This document shows positions 1-11,852 of a stretch of 64,000 nucleotides of DNA, one piece after another. The stretch comes from Cephalotus follicularis (lineage: Eukaryota; Streptophyta; Magnoliopsida; Oxalidales; Cephalotaceae). The notes under the pieces are model-generated. The model saw only the letters and a program-made list of their open reading frames with translations, made no database searches and was not told the DNA's origin. Made by a program: the position numbers and the translations under genes. Location: NCBI GenBank assembly GCA_001972305.1, contig BDDD01000025.1:784850-848849 (forward strand), given 5' to 3'. Positions within the stretch are counted from its first letter, which is position 1. Each line of letters begins with the position of its first letter.

Positions 1-124
1 GCCCAAAGCCAACAACACATAACCAAGGAGAAGCCCAAACCAACACCACCAAGGAGAAAAGAGAATTTTTTTCCCCCCTGGCCTAGCATTAATTTATCCA
101 AAAAAATTAATGCGGGTCGTTACA
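1..124 (-). repeat. Start of the 3' LTR of element A (cut by window edge)
   Basis: Read on the minus strand the LTR begins TGTAACGACCCGCATT at 124. The same sequence starts the 5' LTR at 8180. The remaining roughly 3 kb lies left of the window. Confidence 0.9.
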
Positions 125-127
125 TCC

Positions 128-140
128 TATCCCCCTTAAG
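128..140 (-). other. Polypurine tract of element A
   Basis: On the minus strand CTTAAGGGGGATAGGA lies directly before the 3' LTR start at 124. This is the normal position of the plus-strand primer. Confidence 0.75.
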
Positions 141-151
141 AAATTTTGTCC

Positions 152-910
152 TCAAAATTCCAGCTTTGGATCGGGGAACAAGTCCGGGTAACGTTCCCTC
201 ATTTGGCCCTCACGTTCGTAAGTAGCCTCTTCTGCTACATGGTTTCTCCACAAGATCTTCACCAAGGGAATAGTCTTATTCCTTAAAACCTCTTCTCTTC
301 GGTCTAAGATTTGCTCTGGGGCTTCCTCATAAGCCAAAACTGGTAGATCCTCCTCGGCCAACACCACTGGCTCGGTCAACACATGAGAAGGATCAGCAAC
401 ATATTTCCTCAGCACGGATACATAAAACACATCATGCACCCTGGCCATCCCCTCAGGCAAAGCCAGACGATAAACCACTGGTCCGATCCTTTGCACAACC
501 TCAAAGGGTCCTATGTACCTTGGGCTAAGCTTCCCACGTCTGCCAAAACGAACAATCCCTGTGTAAGGTGACACCTTGAGGAAAACCTTGTCACCTACAG
601 AGAACTCCAAGTCCTTTCGGCGCTTGTCTGCATAGCTCTTCTGCCTACTCTGGGCTGCCCGCAGACGATCTTGGATCACTTTCACCTTCTCTGCTGCGTC
701 TTGCACCAACTCTGGTCCTAGCAACTGGCGTTCTCCCACCTCATTCCAACACAAAGGAGTTCAGCAACATCTGCCGTACAACGCCTCATAAGGAGCCATA
801 CCAATGCTCGCCTGAGAGCTGTTGTTGTAAGCAAACTCGATCAAAGTCAAATGGTCATCCCAACTTCCTCAGAAATCCATGACACAGGCTCTCAACATGT
901 CCTCAAGGAT
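152..910 (-). pseudogene. Element A pol: integrase C-terminal part with chromodomain-like tail
   Basis: A 200-residue open stretch (152-754) carries the basic region with SYADKRRKDLEF, the core KLSPRYIGPFEV, then VHDVFYVSVLRKY and the tail ILDRREEVLRNKTIPLVKILW ending near ATYEREGQMRERYPDLF. This is the layout of the integrase C-terminus plus chromodomain-like module of plant Tekay/Del elements, which is thought to guide integration to heterochromatin. Bases 755-910 continue the integrase toward the catalytic core but are interrupted. Inactive as a protein because the upstream frame is broken. Confidence 0.85.
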
Positions 911-1491
911 CTAGATAGCCCGCTCAGACTGCCCATCAGTCTGAGGATGGTACGCCGTACTGAGTCGCAACTCCATACCCAACGTCCTTTGCAAGCTCCG
1001 CCAGAACCTTGATGTGAACCTCGGATCTCTATCCGAAAGAATGCTGCTGGGGATCCCATGTAACCTGACCACACCATCCACATACAACCAAGCTAACTTG
1101 TCCAAACCGTAGTCCTTCCTTATAGGTATGAAGTGAGCAGACTTGGTCAAACAATCTACTATCACCCAAATAGCATCATGCTTACTCCGTGTCCTAGGCA
1201 AACCAGTGACAAAGTCCATAGATATGTTGTCCCATTTCCACACTGGAATAGGAAGCGGTTGAAGAAGACATGAAGGCTTCTATCGCTCAGCCTTCACCTA
1301 TTCGCATGTCAAGCACCTTGCCACAAACCTGGAAATCTCACGCTTCATGCCCCGCCACAAAAAAGTCTACCTTAGGTCACGATACATCTTGGTACTTCCA
1401 GGATGCATTGACCAAGGAGAACGATGGGCTTCTTCTAGGATCTCTTGCTTGATCGTTTCAACCTATGTCACACATATCCGTTCCCCAAACA
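911..1491 (-). pseudogene. Element A pol: integrase zinc-binding and catalytic core
   Basis: The ORF at 911-1243 contains the catalytic core: SMDFVTGLPRTRS with the first Asp, LSDRDPRFTS with the second, and YHPQTDGQSERAI with the Glu, so the DDE triad is visible. On the minus strand at about 1460-1250 a degenerate HHCC zinc region can be read (MHPGSTKMYRDLR, then RFVARCLTCE). It has in-frame stops, including one just after MYRDLR and one after CLTCE. Pseudogenised. Confidence 0.83.
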
Positions 1492-2223
1492 TCAGAGCAC
1501 CGTGCCCCTGATGTGGAAGTCAGTCCGTGAACCCTCTCTGACTTGCTTCAACAACTTGGCCAACCTCCAATCCTTCTCTTGTAAACCCCGGATCTGCTCT
1601 TCCCAAACAGACCTCACTTGCAGAGAAGCTAACACTGCTCCACTGTCCCCGGTAGACAGCTCTGCCCTTAAAGACCTCAACTGTTCCAACATTGGCAAGT
1701 AAACCAACCGTACATGAGCCAAGGAAGCGGAGGACTTCCTGCTCAACACATCAGCAACCACGTTGGCCTTAACAGGATGATACTCGATGGTACAATCATA
1801 GTCCTTGATGAGCTCGATCCATCTCCTCTGTCTCATGTTCAAATGTGGTTGAGAAGACAAATACTTCAAACTTTGGTTGTCAGTAAAGATCTGGCAGACC
1901 TCACCATACAGATAGTGATGTCATATCTTCAAAGCAAACACCACCGCTGCCAACTCCAAGTCATGTGTAGGATAATTGAGCTCATGAACCCTCAACTGTC
2001 GAGAAGCATAGGCAATGACCTTGCCTTCTTGCATCAACACACAACCTAGACCATGCAAAGAAGCATCACTGAACACCACAAAACCAACCCTTGGAGAAGG
2101 AAGGGTCAACACCAGAGCTCATGTTAACCTATCCTTCAGCGTCTGGAAGCTATTCTCACAGTCTTCTGACCAAACGAACTTCACATCCTTTCTTGTCAAC
2201 TTTGAAACAGGAGCTGCTATAGC
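1492..2223 (-). pseudogene. Element A pol: RNase H domain
   Basis: Two adjacent open stretches (1921-2112 and 1492-1869) hold [37 protein letters not shown] and [19 protein letters not shown]...ADVLSRK, the signature of the Ty3/gypsy RNase H. RT and RNase H are separated by a TAG at the 2224 boundary, and further stops lie around 1870-1920. It degrades the RNA template during reverse transcription in live relatives. Confidence 0.85.
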
Positions 2224-3669
2224 CTAGAATCCTTCCATGAATCTTCGATAATAGCCAGTAAGTCCAAGGAAACTGCGCACTTCATGTACGCTCTTTGGTC
2301 TTTCCCAGGCCAACACAGCTTCAACCTTCCTTGGGTCCACTTCAACACCCTGGCCTGAGATCACATGGCCCAAAAACACAACACTGTCCAACCAAAACTC
2401 ACACTTACTGAGCTTAGCATACAACTCATGGCTTCTCAAGGTCTGTAAAACAATCCTCATGTGTTCCTCGTGCTCTGCCATACTCCACGAGTATGCCATC
2501 ACGTCGTCTATGAACACCACCACAAAGGTATCCAATAAGGGCTGGAATACATGATTCATCAAATCCATGAAAACTGCCGGTGCATTGGTCAAACCAAACG
2601 GCATAACTGAGAACTCATAGAGACCATAGCGAGATCCAAAGGCTGTCTTCAGAACATCCTCTTCCTCCACCTTCAACTGGTGATATCCGGACTGAAGATC
2701 TGTCTTGGAGAATACACAAGCGTCTCGCAATTGATCAAACAAGTCATCTATCCTTGGCAACGGATACTTGTTACGCACAATGACCTTGTTGAGTTGCCTG
2801 TAGTCGATACACAAGCACATAGGCCCATCCTTTTTCTTCACAAACAGGACCGAAGCACCCCATGGAGAACTGCTAGGTCGAATAAATCCTTTATCCAACA
2901 AGTCTTCCAACTGTACCTGGAGCTCTTTCAACTCTACTGGTGCCATACGGTAAGGAGCAAGGGATATAGGAGCCACACCAGGGATCAACTCGATCTCAAA
3001 GTCTATTTCCCTGTCTGGAGGAAGACCTGGTAACTCGTCTGGGAAGACATCAGGAAACTCACAAACCACGGGTATGTCCCCAACCTCTGACTTAGTCATT
3101 CGAGTATCTACCACATGAGCTAAGAATCCTTGCGCACCTTTATCCAAAGCCTTACGTGCAACCATAGTCGAGATCAACTTCAGAGGTGCCGAGCGCTGCT
3201 CGCAGACCAGCTCCATGCCTGACTCATCGGGCAAACAAAAGGAAACAACCTTACGCGAACAATCGACCACTGCTCGTTGCTTTGCTAGCCAATCCATGCC
3301 CAGGATGGCATCAAAGTCCTTAAACTGGAAGGGAATAAGGTCGGCCACAAAACTCTGTCCTTCGATCACAATGTCACAACCCCTGTAGACTCGTTCTACA
3401 CGGTAACTCTGGCCCATAGGAACAAATACGGCAATCTCTTCGTCCAAGGAACTTAACACTCCACATGCATGTATGCAAAATGCATGGGCAACAAAAGATA
3501 AAGAGGCTCCCGTGTCAAACAAAACCGTGGCATCTCTTCCAAAGATAAGAGCCTTACCTATAGCCACGTCCGCGGATCCAAGAGCATCTTCTCTGTTCAG
3601 AGCATAGACTCTAGCTGTTGCCGCTGGTCTACCCTGCTGACGACTTCCACCACCCCTGGATGATCCCAC
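2224..3669 (-). pseudogene. Element A pol: protease and reverse transcriptase (481-codon remnant)
   Basis: The longest intact frame of element A. Near residue 50 the aspartic protease motif [11 protein letters not shown] is present. At about residues 200-215 comes the linker [16 protein letters not shown], then the [59 protein letters not shown] and the catalytic [12 protein letters not shown]. It ends in [15 protein letters not shown] where a stop cuts it from RNase H. Catalytic residues are retained, so this part decayed slowly or by chance. Confidence 0.9.
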
Positions 3670-3753
3670 TTACGAAGCCACTGATCCACCTCTGGCTCCC
3701 GCAGGTTGTCTATTAGAAGCAACTGACCCAGGTGTCGTCTTGGTCTGTTGGAT

Positions 3754-3948
3754 CTATGGACAATTCACCTTGAAGTTCCCCACCCGGCCATACTGGAAGC
3801 ATCCACGGTTATCTGTCTTGCAGTTGCCAAAGTGGAAGCGACCACACTTCTGGCACTTAGGAGGCTGTTGAGAAGCTGATAAACTCTGGTGCCTGCTCCG
3901 CTGCGCACCACTGGCTGTAGGAGGATTTGTCTGCTGCGGAGAAAACAT
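3754..3948 (-). pseudogene. Element A gag: nucleocapsid zinc-knuckle region
   Basis: The peptide reads CQKCGRFHFGNC followed by a second knuckle in which expected Cys and His positions are Tyr and Asn (CFQYGRVGNFKVNC). This is the C-terminal RNA-binding part of gag, between the capsid region (3965-4408) and protease (ends 3669). The altered knuckle would not bind zinc normally. Confidence 0.75.
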
Positions 3949-3964
3949 CCCCTGGCCATTAGAC

Positions 3965-4911
3965 CTAGCCTATCCTCGGTTTCCACCGCCTGCATACTGG
4001 TTGGAGTACCGTTTCCTTCGCTTCCCTTGTCCTTGGGAAGACCTCCCCTTGAGCAGATTGCTGTCCATCTCTCTTCCGTCCCCTTTCCTTGCGGTTCCTC
4101 TGTTCCATGATACTCTGTTGAACTCTCTTGGCAGATTCCACCATCTCTCCAAAGACAGTCCAGTTGGTTGCTGCCACAGTATATCTTACCTCAGGATTCA
4201 ACCCATCCAAGAATTTCTCACACCTCTCCTCTTGGTCTGCCACCAAAACCGGAGCAAAATGAGACAACTCCATAAAGCGATACTTATACTGGGTCACAGT
4301 CATACTCCCATGACGTAGATGCAAAAACTCTCTCCTCTTTCCCTTTACGAAGGTAGCAGGGAAGAAGTACTGACGAAACTCTCTCTTGAAAACATCCCAA
4401 GTGATCATAGTAACATCATTGTGCCTAGCTTGGAGAGCTTCCTACGAACGAGGAGCATTCTTCCTTACCAAGAAGACAGCAAGTCCAACGCGTGAGTCGT
4501 CGGAAACTCCCATATGTACAAAAAGCATCTCAAGATGATTCAGCCATGCCTCTGAATCCGCTGGATCATCTGTTCCCTCAAAGGTTGCAGCACCTAAACG
4601 TTGCAAACGTTCAACTGGTAGAGCTTGAGGTTGAGAACTACTCAAAGCTTGTGCTATAAATGTAGCAAACTGCATCCACTCTGCCTGACCACCTGTGCTA
4701 ATCAGAGGAGGTAACTGCGCTGCTGACTGCGCTGCCAGGACCTTAGCTGCCACAGCTGGTCCGGTCTCTTGCTCAACCACTCCAGGGTTAACCTACACAC
4801 CAGGTCCAACATGAGGCAGTTCTTGATCCACATGTGGTGGGGAGGTCTCTCTTTCTCTATACTGACCATGTCTTCTGGCTGGGGAGACCCCTCATCCCCT
4901 ACCCACGCCAA
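3965..4911 (-). pseudogene. Element A gag: N-terminal and capsid region
   Basis: Three overlapping minus-strand frames: 4911-4702 (start MAWVGDEGSPQPEDMVS), 4780-4442 (ATFEGTDDPADSEAWLNHLE, a typical gag start of the capsid) and 4408-3965 (WDVFKREFRQYFFP ... SMTVTQYKYRFMELSHFAP). The switch between frames implies at least one frameshift and one stop. The start is chosen at 4911 because it is the first Met after the PBS, about 140 bases downstream of it. Confidence 0.8.
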
Positions 4912-5050
4912 TTCCTCTAGTCTGATGTGGAGGCACCATCTACCTTCACATGCAAGGTTAGGACATCACTAACATGTGTACTACATGAAATGCAATGCAT
5001 GCATACCCCCAAAAGTCTCCAAAGATAACACAAGGAAACTAAACCGGTCT

Positions 5051-5061
5051 CTCTGATACCA
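5051..5061 (-). other. Primer binding site, initiator Met tRNA (element A)
   Basis: On the minus strand TGGTATCAGAG lies 7 bases after the LTR end at 5069. TGGTATCAGAGC is the usual complement to the 3' end of plant initiator Met tRNA. Confidence 0.85.
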
Positions 5062-5068
5062 AAAAGGC

Positions 5069-8000
5069 TGACACGCCCCGTTCTCGAGCACCGCCGCCCG
5101 AGGACGGCCGTGCCAGGTGGAAGGATCCCTCACTTGGATCCCTAACCAACACCAAAAACAAACAAGGCTAACTCTAAGGCCAGGGTAGGCATTAAAACAC
5201 GCTGCCAAGGAGAGCCGCGCTCCCTAGGCCAAACGCACCCAGGGCATAAAACGAGAAATGCCTGAGCAGGGAAGAGAAAAGAAGGAAGGGTAAACCACAA
5301 AAGACCCCTTACTTAAACTATCTCCAAAGCTCACCATTTAACTAAAGGGAACAACGCACCACACACTTAGCAAACGCACCGTTCCACTAAAGGGAACATG
5401 CCAGGGAAGGGAGCCAGGGTCGAGAACGCAATACTACGTTTTGCCTGCGGTCCCAGGGTGGGATGCCAACACAACACAACGTAACGCAATCCAAGCTTGC
5501 ACCCCGTCCTAAGACATGCCTTCCCAGGGCAAACCATCCTCGGGCATGTCCTCATTGGATGACAACACCTAACAAGGACATGTCCTCCCCGGGCATGACA
5601 CAAACAACCAAGGTTATGCCCGGGCACAAGAGAACGACAACGTTTAACAAAAGACTAAGCCTAGGATCAACACAAGGGCACGGGGACAAACGCCAAGCAT
5701 CTGGGACCACTACCCGAGGTCCCACCAACGCTCAAACTATAGAACGGAGATGAAATCTCACCCCGGCCAGGTGCCCAGGGGATCCACCAGGGCTCACCCA
5801 CCAAAATGTCTCCAGGGACCGAGCTGGCTCGAGGTCGGGAGGTCGGCCAAAACTAAGGAAAACTACTTACCTCCACCGACGCCAACGGCATGCCCGTGGA
5901 CAACACCCGGGGACGCCACCAGAACTCAGCTTGGGGTCAACCAACCCGAGCTGCAAGGTCAACCTAGAGGTTTGACCAACCATAATCAAGCCACCCCTTC
6001 CCCCGGCATCTCAGCAGAGGTGCCACGCACAGAAGGCCCAAGGAGAAACACTGCAGTTTCACCAAGGCCAAGGCTGGGAAGACCTGCTACCCTGCCCCGG
6101 GGTCAAACAACCCCTGAACACATACGTCGTCCCTGCATGCCCAAACACTAAGCAAAACAGTGCCAGGGCTGGAAAATAGCATAAACAACAAGTATATAAA
6201 ACAAAATAATGAATTATATACACGGTCCCGGGCAAACTGCCGAGGACGGCCAACATCCAAAGGTTTATACACAAGTTAGAAGCAAAGGTTTACAAGGCAT
6301 ATATATAAACAAAATCTATGCAAAACCCCATGAATGTCCCCAAATGCATGAAGGTGTCCGAGGCCGAGAAGCCATCCTAAGGTGCTGCATCCGGCGTCTA
6401 CCTCTCTCAACAAGCTATCCTTAGTGGATCTCAAGAGCACTGCTACCCCGATCCCTCTGCACACAAAACTGAGAGGGGATTAGTCCAACTGACTAGTGAG
6501 TAAGATCAAGGAATATCCTGGGCACACAAAACTGAGAGGGGATTAGTCCAACTGACTAGTGAGTAAGATCAAGGAATATCCTGGGCAACCAACTTAGACC
6601 GGGGTGCCAAGAGTCAAGGTGAACGTGCCCTGCCCCAACTAGGCCGACGACAACCCATCTCCCCTGCTCAACAAAACAAAGCAGAGGTGAAAGTATACAA
6701 GGATATCGATAACAAAGAAAAGTGCGAGGAGACGTAGGAGCTACCAACTCAATGACTAACCGCAAGGAAAGAGAATAAACAACAGTTTATATATCAAAAC
6801 AAGCCAAGGATCCAAGGATCAACAAGAGATCAACTCTAAGGATCAACAAAGCTCAAGAGATGTATTGGTACTGTATCAAACACATGCACAAACGACTCAC
6901 ACACTTCCATAGCCGGAACCACCTTGGCAACATAAATAGCAAACTCCGTTGACGTTCTATCAACGCGGTCATGGGCTACATGATTGAACACATCCCTCAT
7001 ATACTCAATATAGATACGCACTTCCAGAGCACCGCATAAACATCGGTAGAAGGGCTACGCAAGCACTTCTCCCCCGACAATCATACGTTGGCGCGCCTTA
7101 CCACATGAACCTCGAACGAGGGGCTACGCAATCCCTTCCCCGTCGGCAATCATGCTCAGCACTACACTAGGTGAACCTCGACCAAGGCGCTACCTCATCG
7201 GCAATCACGTAGCGTTAATATCGTCCAAGGGGCCCGCGAATCACCGCTCAGCTCCGCCCTTGACGAGATCATAGAGGAGAACCTCGACTCAGAGGTAAGT
7301 GTATCACCACTTAGACCATCTCATGCCGACAATCTCATACATAACCAAGTAACCAGCACCCAGTAACCAGTATCCGAGGACAACAACACATGATATAAAA
7401 AAAAGCATGAATACTCAACAAGAAAGGGGAAACAACAAGCTCAACTCAGGCAAAGCAGTATTCACATGCAATATCAACAAGATGACAAGAGAAGAAGTCT
7501 TAGTCAAAGGTAATATCATGGAAAGGTATAAAAATCAATAAACTCTCAGTTATCAATTGATAGAAAGAAGAACATCTCACTCACTAGTATCAACAGCTTT
7601 CTCAGCTAGCTTCCCTGCTGTGCAGACTCTGTGCCTAGATCTTCCTCTACAGGACCAACACACAACAACGCTTAGCTGCCGTGAATAACATCTCTGAAGC
7701 TATGCGAGGACCACATACAACCATGAAAACCAAGGAGAATCTTCCTCGGCCTCAAGGGTCATTCCTGCACCAACCATGCTATGCACCAAAACACATTGAG
7801 GAGGACACTCACCTGCTAGACGTGTAGAAGGATGAAAGAAAGTGCCAACCTCAAACAGCGCTCAAGCTTCAGAAGAAAGATGAAAGATGAAGCTTACTCT
7901 CCCCAAAACACTTCTTCATCCGAGGTGATAGATGGATATCAAATTTTCCAAAGTCAACTATGAAGCTTCCTAAGCAAGCTTTGCACATATCCCAATACCA

Positions 8001-8180
8001 TCTAACACTTCTCTTATCTCTTAACCCATCTTACCAGCATTGGGCCTCCACCAAGCCCAAAGCCAACAACACATAACCAAGGAGAAGCCCAAACCAACAC
8101 CACCAAGGAGAAAAGAGAAATTTTATTTTTCCCCTAGCCCAGCATCAATTTATCCAAAAAAATTAATGCGGGTCGTTACA
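5069..8180 (-). repeat. 5' LTR of element A (3.1 kb)
   Basis: It begins TGTAACGACC at 8180 and ends CGGGGCGTGTCA at 5069 on the minus strand, with TG...CA termini. A TATATAAAC on the minus strand near 6787-6796 is a possible TATA box. A 63-bp tandem duplication lies at 6461-6586. The low-coordinate third is GC-rich. No protein gene is credible inside; the open frames there are incidental. A related LTR, F, lies at 50861-62323. Confidence 0.9.
6461..6586 (-). repeat. 63-bp tandem duplication in the A LTR
   Basis: Two essentially identical 63-bp copies (6461-6523 and 6524-6586), each with AGAGGGGATTAGTCC and GACTAGTGAGTAAG. The related LTR F has a single copy near 60687-60716, so the duplication is specific to this copy or subfamily. 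Confidence 0.9.
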
Positions 8181-9247
8181 GAGATCTTGTTGGGATTGTT
8201 CTTATGTTGTCAAAATTGTTTTTCCCCATTGTGTGTTCATGATTGACAAGACAGGTATTGGCGATATATTCAAATGTTAGGATTCGCTTAATGGTTTTTA
8301 CTGGTGGAAATCTTTTTGGGATGATGTTTATATTGTTAAAACTATGATATCACCTGGTGTGTTTGAGTTTTTTAAGACAGGGATTGGAGACACGTATAAA
8401 GTGAATAGGTAGCGATTCCAAGAATTTTTAAAGTTTCAAGCTTCGCTGATGGAAGAGGCCATAGACTTTCATGAGCCTCGTTATTTTGAGCCTCCATGAT
8501 CGTATCCGGTAAACCCTACCCCCATTGTTCTTTTATTTATTTGCTTTGCTTCATATATTTTTGCTCGTTCATTGTTATTTCTTTATTTGATTTTCATTGC
8601 ATTGAGGACAATGCAAAATTTAAGTATGGGGGGGAAGTAGGAATAAATGTTTATATACTTATATTATATGTTTATATACTTATAAATAATAGAAAATCTC
8701 ATAGGAGAAATAATAAAAAATTTGTTTTCAAGGAAAAGAAAAAGAATTCATCTTAAGGCAAGAGTTTGTGAAAAAAAATAAAAAATGAATAAAAAGCCCG
8801 ATCTTGTGTGTATTCAAGGTTTCATAAATCTCAGTGAGGAGGAAGCCAAGGAATTGATGTTCTTGCATCTATATATATACCATAAACAGAAGAAAAAGAA
8901 AAATAAAGTTATTTTACCTCTTTGAATTCAGTCTTAGTCTGTAGCCTAATTGATTCGAGTAATTAAGCCTTAGGGGTGTTCTACACGTAGTTCCTTAAAG
9001 CCAAATGGTTTGAGAGTAACTGGTTGAAAGCTCGCTACATGAGTCGTTTAGAAAGCTTAAAAGGCTAAGACATTGCACGAATTTAATTTGGTATGCATGT
9101 ACGGATTGAAAATTCTTAAGCTACTTAGTACTTTGGATGTCTGGTGTTTGCTCTATCCATGACAATTCAGATGGAAAGATAGTAGAGGAATGAGTTTGAA
9201 TAAAGCAAAAGAAAAAGAAACGAAAGAAAGAAAGAAAGAAAAAAAAA

Positions 9248-9284
<37 letters not shown>

Positions 9285-9779
9285 CGTGTGTGTGTGTGTA
9301 AGTGCTTAAGTTCTTTGTTTGACTCTGAACTAGGATTTTATGTTGCTAAGAATGCATATCTTGATTGGTGGATATATTGTGGAAAAAACAGAAAATTTTG
9401 GTAAAACTCCTTAATTGAGATGTGTTTTGATTATAGAACTTGGAACGAGATTATAAAATTCAAGTATGGGGGTAGCTATTAATTTTAAAGTTGAGATACA
9501 TTTAACTTATTAGCAAGGTTGAAATGAACTGAATTTTGTGTGTTTATTCGCTGGAAAACACTCACGAGACAAAACTCGTCCACCAGGGCCACCTAGTAGG
9601 GGTTTAATGGCTTGTTGCATATGATAAATGCAATCGTGATTCCTACGAGAGTGAGTTATGGTTTAGTTTCTGTTTTGTTGAGTCTTTCATTTTCATTTTC
9701 AGTTTTTGTGTCTGTGTTCTATTTTTAGCTTTCCGTTTTGTTTGCTTGAGGACAAGCAAAGTTCAAGAATGAGGGTATT
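8181..9779 (+). mobile_element. 3' internal region of Tat/Athila-like Ty3/gypsy element K
   Basis: No coding domain survives. The sequence is AT-rich and has the hallmark of the non-coding 3' part of plant Tat/Athila-type elements: TTGAGGACAATGCAA followed by AAGTATGGGGGG (8598-8636), a second AAGTATGGGGG near 9461-9472, and TTGAGGACAAGCAAAG just before the LTR (9746-9778). Element A is inserted at 8180/8181, so the rest of K lies beyond A on the left. Assignment to Tat versus Athila is uncertain. Confidence 0.65.
9222..9299. repeat. Compound microsatellite (GAAA)n-(AT)n-(GT)n
   Basis: Consecutive runs of GAAA, then poly-A, then AT, then GT repeats, interrupted once by GC. Simple slippage repeat within the 3' region of K. 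Confidence 0.95.
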
Positions 9780-11516
9780 TGTTTAGCATTAAAATATGCT
9801 GTTTTTAAAGATTTAATTGTTATATTTTTATGCTTGAATCAGATTACTTGGGTTGTTTTTATTTGATTTGCAGTTACAAAGGGAAAATGAGCAAAGTGCA
9901 GCAAAATCTACTGAACTGTGTAATTTATAGAACGAAGCGTCAATGCGTTTATTTAAAGCGTCGACGATTATCTTTTAACCGCTAAAGGTTAGTTTGAAAG
10001 CGTCGATGCTTTGCTACTCTACTCAAAGCGCATGCTCGACCATTGCTTTTCTACTAAATGCTCGGCAAAATCAATTCATGCCTTATCCTCAGTTTATCAA
10101 GCTTTGCTCGAATATTCTTCAAGTTGGCATCTAGGCAACTTGGTTCTCCAAAGTCAGCTTAGAAACATTGCTAGCGTTCGGCAGGTCTGGTATCATGCCC
10201 TAACCTTGGTATTTGAAGTCTTCTCACCACCTCTACAATCTCAGCAACTTGGCATCTTGGCAAGATCACTTCATTCACTGCTCGGATTTTCTTGATGGTC
10301 TGCTCGACATGCATGTTCTCCTGTGCCGTCTCAAGTCTGCTAGTTAAGAGCTTTACCTTTGCACAAAACGCCAACATCATTCAAGTATGCTTAATGTTAT
10401 TTCACGAATAAAGCGTCGACGCCTTCCACATTAGCGTCGATGCTTAACAGCTTAACCGCGGAATGAATTGCATTCACATTATTAAAGCGTCGATGTTTTA
10501 TGAACCACGTCAATGTCTTTGTGAAAAATTGACCTGTAACTTTTGAACTAAAAGCGTCGATGTCCAAGTTAAAAGCGTCGACGCTTTCAGCGAAAACAAA
10601 AAATGGAAAGTTCGGGTTTTTTCCCTGTTTTGTAACTAGGTTATATTCTTTCCATTTTTTAGCAGATTTGTAAGTATAAATACACTACAAGGCCGACCAT
10701 AAACAGTGTGCAAAGTTAGTGACAAGCTTTGTAGCCACCTTCCTTCTAGTTTTAATTTAGTTTTAATTTTCAATGTTTAGTAACTAAACCTTTAAGGTTT
10801 TTAGGGCAACAACAAGCCATTAGATTGTATTGCTTCAATTCCATAAATAAAAATCTTTGAATATTCGATTTTGTCCTTCAATTTTCTGCCTCCACACATA
10901 CTTTGTCTGTCTGATTAAAATCCACAAACATCTTGTTTGTGAATAAGAACGTTGGCGAATAAATGGTTTTCAACGCAATCGATGGAGTCTACTCATACGG
11001 TTTGTCACAACGAACACACTCCGTATATACCTAGCATGACTACTCATACAATTTGTCGCCGCTGCCACACTCCGTATAGACCTAGCATGACTAATCATAT
11101 GATTTGCCATCATAGTCGCACTCCGTATTGACCTAGTTGCCGTTGGTTATCAAGGTTTCATCATTCAAGTAAGTGAATTGTTCAATATAATCTATGGTGA
11201 GTTTCTATACCCTAAAATTGACTTTAATTTGCATATTTCATTCCGTTTTATTTATTGCTTTGATATTTAATTGTTTTCTTGCTTTAGATTTATTCACGTC
11301 GATGCCTTGACAACGCGTCGACGCCTTTCTCCCTATTTTAGTAAATTAATTTATTTCTTGCATATTTATGAGTACGTAGTTTTTAATAGCAAACATCAAC
11401 TTTGCATGCTATGCCTAGGTTGAATAGATTAAAATTAATTTAACTTCATTTCCTAGTGTTCGACCCATTACTGCACAACCGTGCACTTGCGGTATAAATT
11501 TAAAACATTCTAAACA
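9780..11516 (+). repeat. LTR of Tat/Athila-like element K (1.74 kb)
   Basis: Bounded by a perfect 7-base inverted terminal pair, TGTTTAG at 9780 and CTAAACA ending 11516. It follows the purine-rich AAGAATGAGGGTA tract. Its start resembles LTR I at 63504 (both have AGCAT.AAAAT and a downstream TTTTTATGCTTG). Near the end is ACAACCGTGCACTTGCGG, commonly seen at the ends of Tat/Athila LTRs. The U3 part holds several AAGCGTCGACGC palindromes (9960, 10415, 10577), with another at 11317 downstream of the TATA box. The right target duplication would be CGTGA (11517-11521), not testable here. Confidence 0.75.
10675..10682 (+). promoter_or_regulatory. Probable TATA box of the K LTR
   Basis: TATAAATA lies about 100 bases downstream of the AAGCGTCGACGCTTT palindrome at 10577 and upstream of a C/A-rich possible start region. 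Position within the LTR fits a U3 promoter. Confidence 0.6.
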
Positions 11517-11852
11517 CGTGAACAAAGCTTATGAGGAATTCTAAATTGTAACAACTATTTAATGTTATGGGAATTGAGTCGTCTATTCCATTTTACTGTT
11601 TGCTATGATCAAAGTAGTATATGAATGGATGAGAATAAAATGGTTAGTTTTCCAAAATACCCTTTATCATCCAATAATGAAAATAATTTTTTCTTTACAT
11701 AATTTAATATTTTCACTAATATAACATCTAAAATTTTGATGATTCAGTATACTAATTATGAGTCGTATGTATATATATATATATATATCCACTCATTACC
11801 TGACTTGCATTCCATTCCACTATTCTTATTGTGGTACCAAACAAAGGCGAGG
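11517..11852. other. Unassigned AT-rich flank of copia1, with AT microsatellite
   Basis: No gene. It contains an (AT)n run near 11768-11788 and, at 11833-11841, GTACCAAAC, a motif often found at ends of small DNA transposons in plants. Bases 11848-11852 (CGAGG) are the left target duplication of copia1. Confidence 0.5.

Larger units (their letters stand above)
1..8180 (-). mobile_element. Chromovirus-type Ty3/gypsy retrotransposon A (Tekay/Del-like), right-hand part
   Basis: On the minus strand the order is 5' LTR (8180 to 5069), primer binding site, gag, protease, reverse transcriptase, RNase H, integrase, polypurine tract, then the first 124 bases of the 3' LTR. The terminal sequence at 1-124 repeats at about 8056-8180, which identifies the LTR pair. 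Protease, RT, RNase H, integrase order is Ty3/gypsy, and the integrase tail resembles plant chromoviruses. The coding region is split by many stops and at least one frameshift, so it is dead. It is inserted in element K, whose sequence resumes at 8181. The left target duplication lies outside the window. Confidence 0.93.

Noticed and set aside
5463..6151. Plus-strand ORFs rich in Pro, Thr and Arg in the A LTR
   Set aside because: GC-rich LTR sequence antisense to the element; no domain, and composition explains the open frames.
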